A DNA stretch of 64,000 bases from Mucilaginibacter empetricola (GCF_024808665.1 NZ_JANUBZ010000006.1:124001-188000); one strand, 5' to 3'; positions 35,513 through 44,535 are shown, counted from the first letter of the stretch. Numbers and translations are program-made. The notes: a model not told the origin generated them from the sequence alone.

Positions 35513-35665
35513 GACCCCATCGGGGTCAAATATCGGTAGAAAAAAAACAATTGCAATTATGTAGTGCCGTGGGTACGAAACCTATACGCGGACGAGGTTG
35601 CGTACCTACGGCACGCTAAAATTGGGTTAATATAATATTCTACCAATATTTTGCACCTATGGTGC
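35513..35665 (+). repeat. Structured dispersed repeat, copy 1
   Basis: The element starts with the hairpin GACCCC-ATC-GGGGTC (35513-35527), then AAATATCGGTAGAA. A 14-bp stem follows whose arms are GTGCCGTGGGTACG and CGTACCTACGGCAC, then TTCTACCAATATTTTGC and finally TGCACC-TAT-GGTGCA. A second copy lies in reverse orientation at 61392-61539. Both sit between convergent genes. The outer GGTAGAA/TTCTACC segments can also pair, giving a nested structure. Confidence 0.8.
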
Positions 35666-35760
35666 AGTTTGTCATTTAAAATCTCCAGGTTTTAAATCGA
35701 GATTAAAATCTTGTTTAAAAACGTATTCAGAATATCTACGTCCCAGTCAAGAATGAAAAT

Positions 35761-36582
35761 TTATTTCTTTTCCATTGTGATGATGTAATAATCACCGATA
35801 TATTTCCAGGGCCAGCTGGATTTTAGTTTGTTTTCTTTGTTTTTTAAAAATGAATAGGCCGTTGGATGTTTTTCAGCAAAGCCTTCGATGTACGATGGGG
35901 GAACTATGGTACACAGGCCTTCAACACTCAACAAACGGAACTGGTGCTTTAACCGGTTAATTACAAATGAAGGATTGTAATACCAGCATTTAAAATGTGT
36001 TCCTTCTACATGAGCTTTAGTTCCACTGCTGCTTAACAGCCTTCTGAAGGCGGTGCGAAATTTGCCCTTGAAAATAAGCAGGAATTCCCATAAACTAAAT
36101 TTGGGCAATATTACCAGGGTTATCTTTCCATTTGGCTTTAAAAGGCCATGAAAGGAATCCAAAACCTTTTCTAACTCGCCTGTGCAGTTAAGGCCGGCAA
36201 AGTTGGAAAATATATGATCATAAGGACCTTTGTTTACCAGGTGCTGCAGTTGCGTAAATGAACATAATTCGTTGCTCACATTTGCCTGCACGCCGTTTAA
36301 CTCCATTTTTCTTTTGAGCTGTTGTTGCATACCGGCAGATATATCGGTTGCATGAACTCTATGGCCCCATTGCGCAAAAAACAAGGCATCTTCGCCGGTG
36401 CCGCTATTGAGCTCCAGGATAAAACTGCCGGCTTTTAAATATTGTAATAGATGATTTCGAACACGATCTCTTTTGTAATGAACGATGGTATTGCCGGCAT
36501 AAATTTCATCAAAAATAACCGATTGACTGCTGAAGGCAGCTTCGGCAAGCTGTTCGTTATCTGCTAATGCAATTGACTTCAT
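35761..36582 (-). CDS. SAM-dependent methyltransferase (class I)
   Basis: A 273-residue enzyme with the Rossmann SAM site FILELNSGTGEDALFFAQWGHRVHATDIS (motif I, E/DxxxGxG-like, near residue 58), then the motif IV region YDHIFSNFAGLNC. The last 100 residues form a lid with CWYYNPSFVINRLKHQF. Last gene of the minus-strand P5 unit; its start overlaps the upstream radical SAM gene by 4 nt. Acceptor unknown: a sugar or the radical SAM product. Confidence 0.88.
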   Translation of the reverse strand: MKSIALADNEQLAEAAFSSQSVIFDEIYAGNTIVHYKRDRVRNHLLQYLKAGSFILELNSGTGEDALFFAQWGHRVHATDISAGMQQQLKRKMELNGVQANVSNELCSFTQLQHLVNKGPYDHIFSNFAGLNCTGELEKVLDSFHGLLKPNGKITLVILPKFSLWEFLLIFKGKFRTAFRRLLSSSGTKAHVEGTHFKCWYYNPSFVINRLKHQFRLLSVEGLCTIVPPSYIEGFAEKHPTAYSFLKNKENKLKSSWPWKYIGDYYIITMEKK

Positions 36583-38042
36583 TGAGCACCCTCCAGCTGT
36601 TTTAATTTCAACCGCTCAACAAAAGTTGCCGGTGTATGGTAAATAACAGACAGCGCTTTCCTGATGTTTTTGATGTTGGCGTGCAACGGGTTTTTTAATA
36701 AAGTAACCAGGCTGTTTTTAGCCAAGTGTTTATGATAGTTTTGATGTACGTAACGGTGCAGCTGTTTATAATAAGATGGGGGGAATGTATTGTGAAACAT
36801 CAGCGCCATCTCGTTCGAATCGGTCCAGTTTGTTTTTTTCTTTAGGTCAGCTCTTACCCTGTCATAAAAGACCGTACCCGGGAGCGGATAAGATACCGAT
36901 ATGCCAATTTCAAAAGGCAGCAGTTCGTTAATCATATTAATGGTTAATTGAATATCATCCTTCAATTCGCCGGGATATCCAAATTGTATAAAAAACGATG
37001 GTTTTATGCCGGCGGCCTTCATCAGTATTGTTGCTTCGCGTATCTGATCAACCTTTATGCCTTTATCCATGGCATCCAATATTTTTTGCGAGCCGCTTTC
37101 GGCACCTATCCAAACATTTTCACAACCTGATCTGGCTAATGCTTTTACGGTTTCTTCATCGGTTAAAAGATCTGCTCTCGATTGAATTTTGAACCGGATG
37201 TTGACTTTTTCTTCAGCTAAAAGCACCGCTAATTCTTTGGCCCAATCGGGCTTCAATCCAAAAATATCATCGCAAAACCAAATGTGATCTATATGATATA
37301 ATTCTTTCAGTAATTTAATTTCTGTAACAACATTTGCCGCACTACGTGAATTATAGCGATTGCCGTAGATGGGCTTGGCGCACCAATTACATTTAAAAGG
37401 GCAGCCGCGGGTGGTGCTCATATTTAAAGAAAAATAGCCTGCACTTTTTAACCAGGTTTGCCGGTATTGCTCTATATCAACCAAATCCCAGGCGGGTAGC
37501 GGTAAGCTGTCTAAATCTTTTAAAACCGGTCGGCCAGGAGTTTTGAAAACTTTGTTGTCTTTTATATAGGCCAATCCCTGGATCGTTGAATAATCTTTAT
37601 TGCCGGCGCTGATTTGATTAGTTAACTCAAGTAAAGTATGTTCGGCTTCGCCAATTATAACAAAATCGGCGCCCTCTTTCAGGTATTCCTCATAACGATC
37701 GGTAGAGTCGGAACTGGAAACAATAACGATGCTGCCTGTAGCACGTGCAATTTTACTCATGCTAAAAGCGGCCTCGCGCATATTGGTGAGGCACATTTTA
37801 GTTAGGTAATTGAAGCCATCGTCATAAATCACAAAAAAATCGGGATTATGTTGTGCTATGGCTGGGATTACCTCTTCGGGGTCGCTGCTGAACATGGTAT
37901 CGAATAAGGATACCTGGTAATTATTATCGCGTGTTAAAGCGGCGGCATATAGCGTACCCAGTGGCGGGTAAGGCTGGCCCAATTGCCATTGCTTAGGGTC
38001 GAACCGCAAAAAATAAGAATGGGTAAACAGGATACTTTTCAT
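36579..38042 (-). CDS. Cobalamin-binding-type radical SAM protein
   Basis: About 487 residues from the ATG at 38042, one base after the upstream stop; a longer frame from 38060 would overlap the preceding gene. The N-terminal 130 residues resemble a B12-binding Rossmann domain (GQPYPPLGTLYAAAL, VIPAIAQHNPDFFVIY, GADFVIIGEAEHTLLEL). The radical SAM barrel has the iron-sulfur triad in TRGCPFKCNWCAKPIYG, then WFCDDIFG and WIGAESGSQKILDAMDKG. Such enzymes methylate or rearrange unactivated carbons. The C-terminal 100 residues are family-specific. Substrate unknown. Confidence 0.88.
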   Translation of the reverse strand: MKSILFTHSYFLRFDPKQWQLGQPYPPLGTLYAAALTRDNNYQVSLFDTMFSSDPEEVIPAIAQHNPDFFVIYDDGFNYLTKMCLTNMREAAFSMSKIARATGSIVIVSSSDSTDRYEEYLKEGADFVIIGEAEHTLLELTNQISAGNKDYSTIQGLAYIKDNKVFKTPGRPVLKDLDSLPLPAWDLVDIEQYRQTWLKSAGYFSLNMSTTRGCPFKCNWCAKPIYGNRYNSRSAANVVTEIKLLKELYHIDHIWFCDDIFGLKPDWAKELAVLLAEEKVNIRFKIQSRADLLTDEETVKALARSGCENVWIGAESGSQKILDAMDKGIKVDQIREATILMKAAGIKPSFFIQFGYPGELKDDIQLTINMINELLPFEIGISVSYPLPGTVFYDRVRADLKKKTNWTDSNEMALMFHNTFPPSYYKQLHRYVHQNYHKHLAKNSLVTLLKNPLHANIKNIRKALSVIYHTPATFVERLKLKQLEGAQ

Positions 38043-38043
38043 A

Positions 38044-39078
38044 TTATGCGATTTTTGCAAGGGGCGATAAATTTAATGAGCACACACATTTTACGCATGC
38101 CGAATTTGTACTCATGTTTAATGATTTTCTGAAAGCTATAGCACCTTTGCTATTTAAAATATCAGCGAGCGATGCATCCCTGATATTGCCAATGGTATCA
38201 TGAAAAAAACATGGCCGTACACTGCCATCGGCTTCAATTACGGTTGATACCCAGGGCGCATTACACTTTTTAAACGGGAAGGCATTTAGACCATAAAATG
38301 CAGCGTAGTAATCATAAATCTGCTGTATTTTTTCGGGCGATTCTGCAATTAATCCAGAGCTGGAATGATTTTGATTAACTCTTTTTACTGTTTCCTGCAG
38401 CTCAGGAAGCTCCCTCTCCGATATTAAAATTTCATGCTGCTTGGGCTCTTCCCAGGCCATTTGGCGATTAAAGGCATGGCTGCTTACATCGGCAGGCAAA
38501 AAGCTGATCTGATCAATCCCCATTATCTGGGCTTCCATAATAATGTTTTCCCAGTTTCTGAAGTTTAAGCGATGGATTACCGTACGGGCTGTAATTTTGT
38601 AATCAGGTTTTAATGCCTTGATATGTATTACGCCTTCTCTTAATTTTTCAAATGCGCCGGATATATTTCTTATGGCATCGTGCAGGGGCTCGTCGCCATC
38701 CAAAGAAACAACCACATCGTCAACAAATTCCAATATCTGTTCAGCGTGTTTTTTTATAGATAGACCCGTGGTGAGCAATGATATTTTTATATTTTCTTTT
38801 TTTAAGATGGCACACAGCTTAAAAAAATTAACGTTCAATAAAGCTTCGCCGCCAGACATGGCTACCTGTTGCGTGCCAAATTTCTTTAATGAAATTAGCA
38901 GTTCACTTACATCTGCTTCTGTAAGCTGTTTCAGGTTTTTGTTATCTTTCCATATGTCACACATTACGCAGCGGCAGTTACAAGCGCTATGAGGCATTAA
39001 TATCACCACTGGCAAAGTTGATATTACGTGCGATTGTAATGTCCTGTATCGTTTGTATGTAGTGACTAGTGATTGCAT
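38044..39078 (-). CDS. Radical SAM/SPASM-domain protein
   Basis: A 344-residue enzyme. The iron-sulfur triad is CNCRCVMC near residues 33-40, followed by QVAMSGGEALLN and VVSLDGDEPLHDAIR, the usual radical SAM landmarks. The C-terminus has a SPASM-like cysteine set: KKCNAPWVSTVIEADGSVRPC with a later SACVKCVCSL, binding one or two auxiliary clusters. SPASM enzymes modify peptides, cofactors or sugars. No precursor peptide gene was seen nearby. In the P5 unit between a methyltransferase and a B12-type radical SAM gene. Confidence 0.88.
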   Translation of the reverse strand: MQSLVTTYKRYRTLQSHVISTLPVVILMPHSACNCRCVMCDIWKDNKNLKQLTEADVSELLISLKKFGTQQVAMSGGEALLNVNFFKLCAILKKENIKISLLTTGLSIKKHAEQILEFVDDVVVSLDGDEPLHDAIRNISGAFEKLREGVIHIKALKPDYKITARTVIHRLNFRNWENIIMEAQIMGIDQISFLPADVSSHAFNRQMAWEEPKQHEILISERELPELQETVKRVNQNHSSSGLIAESPEKIQQIYDYYAAFYGLNAFPFKKCNAPWVSTVIEADGSVRPCFFHDTIGNIRDASLADILNSKGAIAFRKSLNMSTNSACVKCVCSLNLSPLAKIA

Positions 39079-39084
39079 TTATAT

Positions 39085-39822
39085 TTAATTACTGATAGTT
39101 AGCCAGTAAAAAGGCTCTTTCTTTATTATTTTATTAAAAAAACTCCTGGGATTTACCAAAATTTCAGGATTAAATTGTTGAATATCATTCAGCGTATAAT
39201 GGTAATAACAAGCCGACATTTCGGGAAATCCCATCGCTGTATAATAATTCTCCATTCTTTCTATTGCTCCGTTAACCCCATCGGATTCATAAAAATGGGT
39301 ATCCAGAATATGAATTTCACCGTTGTCAGCCAAACTAATCAGGCTGTTATTTAAAATTTCATCGAGATTTTTAAAATAAGGCAACGATGCGGCAAACAGT
39401 ATAATATCAAAATTTTGTTTAAACAAACCCGGCTTAAACTCGCTGGCAACAAATTCAAGGTTCAGCTTTTTAAAAACTCTCTTAGCCTGATCAATCTCTG
39501 TAATGTTAATGTCCAAACCGGTAACATTGGTATTCGGAATATCAGCAAGTTTTGAACATAACCATCCATTTCCGCAACCTATCTCTAAAACATTTAATGG
39601 CCGTTTTTGCTTTTTTAAATAAGTCTTTAATCTTTCTGATGATCTTTTCCGAACCTGCCACTCGGTATAATGAATATGTGAAGTGTCAATGTCCGGTAAT
39701 TGTTGTAACTGTTCATCACTGATCCCTCTTTTTTCGTGATCACGAACCTTTAAATACAATTTTTCAAATGCCACATTCGGGTTTTGTAAACCCACCTCTG
39801 TATCCAATACATCTACATTCAT
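39085..39822 (-). CDS. SAM-dependent methyltransferase (class I)
   Basis: A 245-residue enzyme. Motif I is LNVLEIGCGNGWLCSKLADI near residue 75, then NVTGLDINITEIDQA and DIILFAASLPYFKNLDEIL. About 65 residues precede the SAM fold, with the TSHIHYTEWQVRKRSSERLKTYL helix typical of methyltransferases in glycan and small-molecule clusters. Lies between two radical SAM genes in the P5 unit (6 nt and 9 nt gaps), so the enzymes likely share a pathway. Confidence 0.9.
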   Translation of the reverse strand: MNVDVLDTEVGLQNPNVAFEKLYLKVRDHEKRGISDEQLQQLPDIDTSHIHYTEWQVRKRSSERLKTYLKKQKRPLNVLEIGCGNGWLCSKLADIPNTNVTGLDINITEIDQAKRVFKKLNLEFVASEFKPGLFKQNFDIILFAASLPYFKNLDEILNNSLISLADNGEIHILDTHFYESDGVNGAIERMENYYTAMGFPEMSACYYHYTLNDIQQFNPEILVNPRSFFNKIIKKEPFYWLTISN

Positions 39823-39831
39823 AACGCAATA

Positions 39832-41349
39832 TTAAAATCCCTGAATCTCGGGCTGGCGATAACCCCAGGCCCTTTGCAAAAATTTTATTTCATAAGGATG
39901 TTTATGAAAGTTGATCTTATAACGAATGGTTGATACCAGTTTGATCAATTCGCGCTTTAAACGGCTTAAACGTATATCTGTTACTGTTGGATATACGCCA
40001 TTAAGCACTACCTCAAAATTTCTGATTTTATCAATCATCTCTGCAGTTAGCCAGGGCGTTAACGGGTTCTTCCGCAAATCGAAGCTTTCCCATGCCGGGC
40101 TTATCCAGTCTTCCAGCGTTTGCGGGAATTTAAAGCCACTTTCCAATACTTGTTTATACATTTCTGAGCCTTCGGTTGGCACCGGACTATAGGTATAAAT
40201 AATTATTTCGGTTTTTGGGTTTACGTGCTTTACTTTTTTAATGAAATCAATTTCAAAATCAATCTGCGACTGCACTTTTTCGGGCGTAGGGGCTGGTGTT
40301 CCCAGCACAAATGAATATTCGGGTATGATGTCAAATTTCTTAAGACGCTCTGCAAATTCAATAATCTGGTCGCCGGTTTGGGTGCCACCTTTATCCATTT
40401 GAGCCAGTATTTCGTTGTTGCCGCTTTCGGCACCAAAAAATATGATCTTGCATCCAGCTTCGCGAATGGCGACTAATGATGAGTCTTTAAATTTGCTCAT
40501 CGTATCAATCCGCGCCATTCCCCACCAGGTCATATTTTCATCCTTTATCAGCCTTGAAAATTCAACCGCTCTTTTTTCAGAAACAAAAAAATTATTGTCG
40601 TGAAACTCTATGGCATCAGCTCCCCATTTGTCTTTAATGTATTTTACATCATTGTAAACGTGTTGGGCCGATTTTCCTTTCCAGCGCGCTTCATAAATGG
40701 GCACCACCGCACAAAAAGAGCAGGTAAACGGACAGCCAATACTGGAGTGATAGGCAAGGGTTTTTTCGCCAAGATAGGTCTTACCCAAAAACTTAGTAAT
40801 GGGGTAAAAATTATTTAGCTTATCATACGGCAAAGGCGGCAATGAATCCTGATCGAGCAAATCTTCCTTAGCATTTTTAAAGATTTTGTTATCGACCCCT
40901 TTATAAATCAAATTTTTAATAAACTCAAAAGGATGGCCCTTTTCCAAAGCATCAATCAAATTAGGGAAAGAATTATCGCCAGGTCCGTTAATAATAAAAT
41001 CAACATAGCCCGAATATAAAACCGCATTTGGTTGATTAGAAGGAAAATATCCACCCCATATCATGGTAGTATAAGGAAACTTTTCTTTAATAAGCTTTGC
41101 AGCGTTGATGGCTTGTCTTAACTGTGGCCCGGGCATAACGGTAAACCCCAGGTATTTAAATTCGCCGGTGTTTAAGTAGCTCTCTATCTTTTTTATGGGA
41201 TCGGCTTCGCAGTTACCATCAACAATAACCCACTCGTATTTGCCATCAACGGAAGCAGCAATATTTAATATGGAATTGGGGATCCTATACTTATTAATGG
41301 CACTTTTTGGATTAAACAGTAATATCTTATTCATTTTTTTGCTTTTCAT
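39832..41349 (-). CDS. Cobalamin-binding-type radical SAM protein
   Basis: A 505-residue enzyme, or 500 if translation starts at the ATG at 41334 (MNKILLFNPKSA), which looks equally natural. The B12-like Rossmann domain is at residues 5-150 (GEFKYLGFTVMPGPQLRQAINAAK, MIWGGYFPSNQP). The iron-sulfur triad is in SSIGCPFTCSFCAVVPIYEA near residue 208, then FHDNNFFVSEKRA and FFGAESGNNEILAQMDKGG. First gene of the minus-strand P5 unit of five genes. Related to but clearly different from the enzyme at 36579-38042. Reaction unknown. Confidence 0.88.
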   Translation of the reverse strand: MKSKKMNKILLFNPKSAINKYRIPNSILNIAASVDGKYEWVIVDGNCEADPIKKIESYLNTGEFKYLGFTVMPGPQLRQAINAAKLIKEKFPYTTMIWGGYFPSNQPNAVLYSGYVDFIINGPGDNSFPNLIDALEKGHPFEFIKNLIYKGVDNKIFKNAKEDLLDQDSLPPLPYDKLNNFYPITKFLGKTYLGEKTLAYHSSIGCPFTCSFCAVVPIYEARWKGKSAQHVYNDVKYIKDKWGADAIEFHDNNFFVSEKRAVEFSRLIKDENMTWWGMARIDTMSKFKDSSLVAIREAGCKIIFFGAESGNNEILAQMDKGGTQTGDQIIEFAERLKKFDIIPEYSFVLGTPAPTPEKVQSQIDFEIDFIKKVKHVNPKTEIIIYTYSPVPTEGSEMYKQVLESGFKFPQTLEDWISPAWESFDLRKNPLTPWLTAEMIDKIRNFEVVLNGVYPTVTDIRLSRLKRELIKLVSTIRYKINFHKHPYEIKFLQRAWGYRQPEIQGF

Positions 41350-41380
41350 AAACCAGAGAAAATTGGGTTTTATTCTCCGT

Positions 41381-41410
41381 AAAACCGGTAGTAATTAAAC
41401 TACCGGTTTT
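41381..41410 (-). other. Perfect 11-bp hairpin in the leader of the P5 transcript
   Basis: AAAACCGGTAG (41381-41391) and CTACCGGTTTT (41400-41410) pair perfectly around an 8-nt AT loop. The hairpin lies downstream of promoter P5 and 31 nt before the radical SAM gene, so it would be in the 5' leader. Read on the minus strand it ends in four T residues. It could be an attenuator, an RNA-stabilising stem or a protein-binding palindrome. Confidence 0.6.
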
Positions 41411-41484
41411 TACCCACAACACGGACAAATACACAGGTTAAACCCAAACAATAACCATGTATATAAAACAATACTCAACATAAA

Positions 41485-41511
41485 TACGCCCCCAAAAATG
41501 CATTGGTTGCC
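41485..41511 (-). promoter_or_regulatory. ECF-type promoter P5
   Basis: On the minus strand GGCAACC (41511-41505), preceded by GCA, 16 nt, then CGTA (41488-41485). It points at the five-gene radical SAM/methyltransferase unit, with a leader of about 130 nt containing the hairpin at 41381-41410. Its -35 end is 24 nt from that of divergent promoter P6. Confidence 0.8.
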
Positions 41512-41535
41512 TGCACAGGGAAATAAAATTGAACG

Positions 41536-41562
41536 GGCAACCATTAGGGCGAATGCGCCGTA
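41536..41562 (+). promoter_or_regulatory. ECF-type promoter P6
   Basis: GGCAACC (41536-41542), preceded by ACG as in P4, 16 nt, then CGTA (41559-41562). It lies 52 nt before the methyltransferase gene at 41615 and is back-to-back with P5. Confidence 0.8.
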
Positions 41563-41614
41563 GTTTATAATAGCGCAACACCTGCGGCCGATGATATTTT
41601 AAACAAAAAGTGGC

Positions 41615-42355
41615 ATGATAAATACTTTAAAGAACTATATAAAGCGACGTGTTTTTGCGCCGGGGATTCAAGATAGAGGCGTTGTTGAGGCGTATGATAT
41701 CTGGGCCGATAATTATGATGCGCAACCCGGCAACCTGATGCTGGATATGGACGAAGCTTTGTTTGCCAAACTGCTAAAAAATATTGACATAGCTGATAAG
41801 GTAGTTGCCGATATAGGTTGTGGCACGGGCAGGCATTGGAAGGCGATATTTGAAAAATCGCCGGCGGGCTTAACCGGCTTTGATGTATCTGGCGGAATGC
41901 TTCATCAGCTAAAGAAAAAATACCCCGCAGCTGAAACTTTTATCATTACTGATAATCAGTTTGCGGAAATTGGCGATGCAACTTATGATGTCATCCTTTC
42001 AACCCTTACGGTTGCTCACATAAAAAACATTGAACAGGCGCTTAGCGCATGGTGCCGGATCCTCAAATCAAAAGGCGATATCATTATTACCGATTTTCAT
42101 CCCAATGCTTTAGCCTCTGGCGGGCAACGTACATTCAGGCATAAAAACACGCATATCGCCGTGGAAAATTATGTGCACGGTGTGGATGCTATTAAAGAAG
42201 TAATGCTGCGGAATGGGTTTTATGTTTTTACCGAACAGGAAAAAAGAGTGGACGAAACAGTAAAGCATTACTACCAGGAGCAAAACGCATTGCATGTTTA
42301 TGATAAGTTTAAGGATTGCTCTATTATTTATGGAATACACTTTAGGAGGGCGTAA
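41615..42355 (+). CDS. SAM-dependent methyltransferase (class I)
   Basis: A 246-residue enzyme with VVADIGCGTGRHWKAIFEKSP (motif I, near residues 63-73), GLTGFDVSGGML and DVILSTLTVAHIKNIEQAL, then IIITDFHPNAL in the motif VI position. The N-terminal YDIWADNYDAQPGNLMLDMDE is the usual lead-in for UbiE/small-molecule methyltransferases. First gene of the plus-strand P6 unit; the stop codon abuts the amidohydrolase start directly. Acceptor unknown. Confidence 0.9.
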   Translation: MINTLKNYIKRRVFAPGIQDRGVVEAYDIWADNYDAQPGNLMLDMDEALFAKLLKNIDIADKVVADIGCGTGRHWKAIFEKSPAGLTGFDVSGGMLHQLKKKYPAAETFIITDNQFAEIGDATYDVILSTLTVAHIKNIEQALSAWCRILKSKGDIIITDFHPNALASGGQRTFRHKNTHIAVENYVHGVDAIKEVMLRNGFYVFTEQEKRVDETVKHYYQEQNALHVYDKFKDCSIIYGIHFRRA

Positions 42356-43534
42356 ATGATCCTTAATAACTTATTACCGGTAGGTAGCGATGCGATTATA
42401 AATATCCGGATAAATGATGCCAAAATAGCTGAGGTGTCAGGCTCGGTAATTAATAACCCGGCTACTTCTTTAGCGCTGACTTTTGAGAATGCCATTGTTT
42501 TCCCGGGATTAATTAATTCGCACGATCATCTGGATTTTAATTTGTTTCCGCAATTGGGTGATAAGATATATAGCAATTATACAGAGTGGGGGAAATACAT
42601 TCATCAAAATTATAAAACTGAAATAGCGCAGGTGCTAAAAATCCCCGCTGTTTTGAGGGCACAATGGGGCATTTATAAAAATCTGCTATGTGGTGTTACC
42701 ACCGTAGTTAATCATGGTGAAAAACTGGGCACAGCAAGTGATCTCATTACTGTTTTTGAACAAACACATTGCCTGCACTCGGCGCGATTTGAAAAAGACT
42801 GGCGGTTTAAACTGAATAATCCTTTGAAAAGGACTCTGCCGGTAAATATACATGCCGGCGAAGGAAGTGACAGTGCAGCGGCGGAAGAAATTGACCGGTT
42901 AATTAGCTGGAATCTTTTGCGAAAAAAGTTAATAGGTGTACACGCTGTGGCAATGTCTGCAAAGCAGGCCAGGAAGTTTGATGCAATAGTTTGGTGCCCG
43001 CAATCAAACTACTTTTTGCTTAATAAAACAGCTCCTGTTGATATGTTAAGCGAGCATACTACAACGCTTTTTGGAACCGATTCGACACTTACCAGCGATT
43101 GGAATATATGGAATCACCTGCAAACAGCCCGAGAAACTGGCTTATTGAGTGACGCAAATATTTATAGCGGCTTAACAAACCAGGCGGCTGATGTTTGGCA
43201 ATTAAACAGCGGTAAAATTGAGACAGGCAAAGATGCCGATATCGTTGTGGCCAAAAAGAGAGACGGTTTAACAAGTTACGATGCTTTTTTTGCCGTAAAA
43301 CCGGAGGATTTGCTATTGGTAACGCACAAAGGACGGATGAGATTAGCAGATGAAACAATAGCAGCGCAATTGGATAAATCCGTTTTGAAAGGATTTAGCA
43401 AAATAAATATTAATGGAGCTTGTAAATATGTAGAAGGTGATTTGCCACAATTAATCAGCGACATACAGCGCTACAATCCTGAAACAAAATTCCCGGTGAG
43501 CTTAACCCAGCAGTTTGATAAATGTATCGTTTGA
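42356..43534 (+). CDS. Amidohydrolase-superfamily protein
   Basis: A 392-residue metal-dependent hydrolase or deaminase. The first metal site is SHDHLDF (HxH near residue 57), another His is in VNIHAGEG, a later one is in GVHAVAMS and the Asp is in FGTDSTLTSDW, the order seen in the cytosine deaminase/chlorohydrolase branch. The C-terminal beta-sandwich has GKIETGKDADIVVAKK. Unusual for a glycan locus: it may remove an amino or amide group from the modified product. It overlaps the deacetylase gene by 13 nt. Confidence 0.87.
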   Translation: MILNNLLPVGSDAIINIRINDAKIAEVSGSVINNPATSLALTFENAIVFPGLINSHDHLDFNLFPQLGDKIYSNYTEWGKYIHQNYKTEIAQVLKIPAVLRAQWGIYKNLLCGVTTVVNHGEKLGTASDLITVFEQTHCLHSARFEKDWRFKLNNPLKRTLPVNIHAGEGSDSAAAEEIDRLISWNLLRKKLIGVHAVAMSAKQARKFDAIVWCPQSNYFLLNKTAPVDMLSEHTTTLFGTDSTLTSDWNIWNHLQTARETGLLSDANIYSGLTNQAADVWQLNSGKIETGKDADIVVAKKRDGLTSYDAFFAVKPEDLLLVTHKGRMRLADETIAAQLDKSVLKGFSKININGACKYVEGDLPQLISDIQRYNPETKFPVSLTQQFDKCIV

Positions 43535-44535
43535 ATCGAAAAATATTATCCAGGATAAATCGTGAAGGCAAGTATATGTTTAGGGAAATAGGACATAGGC
43601 TGGGCGGTTATGAGCAATTTTACAGGTCTGCAAGGGGAGCACGTATACTAAATTATCATGGCATTTGTTTGGATGATCATTTACGTTTTAATACTATTTT
43701 TTTAAAACTAAAAACGTTTGAGAAACAGTTAAAGTTTTATAAGAAGCATTTTAATGTTATTTCATTAGATGACCACTATCAACAGAAATTCAGTAACGAC
43801 AAGTTTAATATCTGTTTGACTTTTGATGATGGCTTTGCCAATAATTATAAATACGTTTTGCCGCTGTTAGCGCAATATCAAATTCCGGCAACGTTTTTCA
43901 TAACTGCCATAAAAGCCGAAGGCGGGGATATTTTGTGGAATGATTTTTTGGCTATAGCAAGTAAATATGGTCCATCAAAAATCACTTTAAAAAATGAAGT
44001 TTATTATAAAGGTGCTGGTCGCAAATATATTTCTACCCAAACGGGTATAAGCATAAATGACCAACTCCTTTATACCGGAATAGTAGAAAAGAATGAGATG
44101 ATGGCTGAATTATATCCGTTGGTGCCTTTTAAATTAAACGCTGAAGAAGAAGATTATTGGCTGCAAATGACTGAAGAACAAATAAAAGATTTAGCCCGGT
44201 CGCCTTGGGTAAACATAGGTGCACATGGCTTTTATCATAATGATTTATCGAAAATAAAGATAGCCGATGCAAGCGATGAAATGCGGGCTTCAAAATTATA
44301 TCTCGAAAACTTAATTGGTAAACCGGTTACAAGCCTGGCTTTTCCTTACGGGACATATACGACGTTAGTAGTTGAAAAGGCGAAAGAAATAGGATATAAG
44401 CAGTTACTGGCACTTGATTTTTATAACGAAGAGGATAAACATGATTCCGCTATGCGCGAACGATTTACTATTAATCCACTAATAACAACCAATAACCAGA
44501 TGTACGCTACAATAAAGGGCCATTATGAATACTGA
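43522..44535 (+). CDS. Polysaccharide deacetylase family protein (NodB-like)
   Basis: A 337-residue enzyme with the carbohydrate esterase 4 landmarks: CLTFDDGFANNYKYVLP (TFDDG, catalytic Asp pair near residue 101), WVNIGAHGFYHNDLSKI (the metal-binding HxxxxH) and SLAFPYGTYTTLVVEKAKE near the end. No signal peptide is evident, so it acts inside the cell, perhaps on a nucleotide- or lipid-linked N-acetylated sugar. A 70-residue insertion separates the first two motifs. It overlaps its neighbours by 13 and 11 nt. Confidence 0.9.
   Translation: MYRLNRKILSRINREGKYMFREIGHRLGGYEQFYRSARGARILNYHGICLDDHLRFNTIFLKLKTFEKQLKFYKKHFNVISLDDHYQQKFSNDKFNICLTFDDGFANNYKYVLPLLAQYQIPATFFITAIKAEGGDILWNDFLAIASKYGPSKITLKNEVYYKGAGRKYISTQTGISINDQLLYTGIVEKNEMMAELYPLVPFKLNAEEEDYWLQMTEEQIKDLARSPWVNIGAHGFYHNDLSKIKIADASDEMRASKLYLENLIGKPVTSLAFPYGTYTTLVVEKAKEIGYKQLLALDFYNEEDKHDSAMRERFTINPLITTNNQMYATIKGHYEY

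Noticed and set aside
42121..42150. GGCAACG inside the methyltransferase gene at 41615
   Set aside because: Wrong seventh base, inside coding sequence, and no CGT at the fixed spacing.
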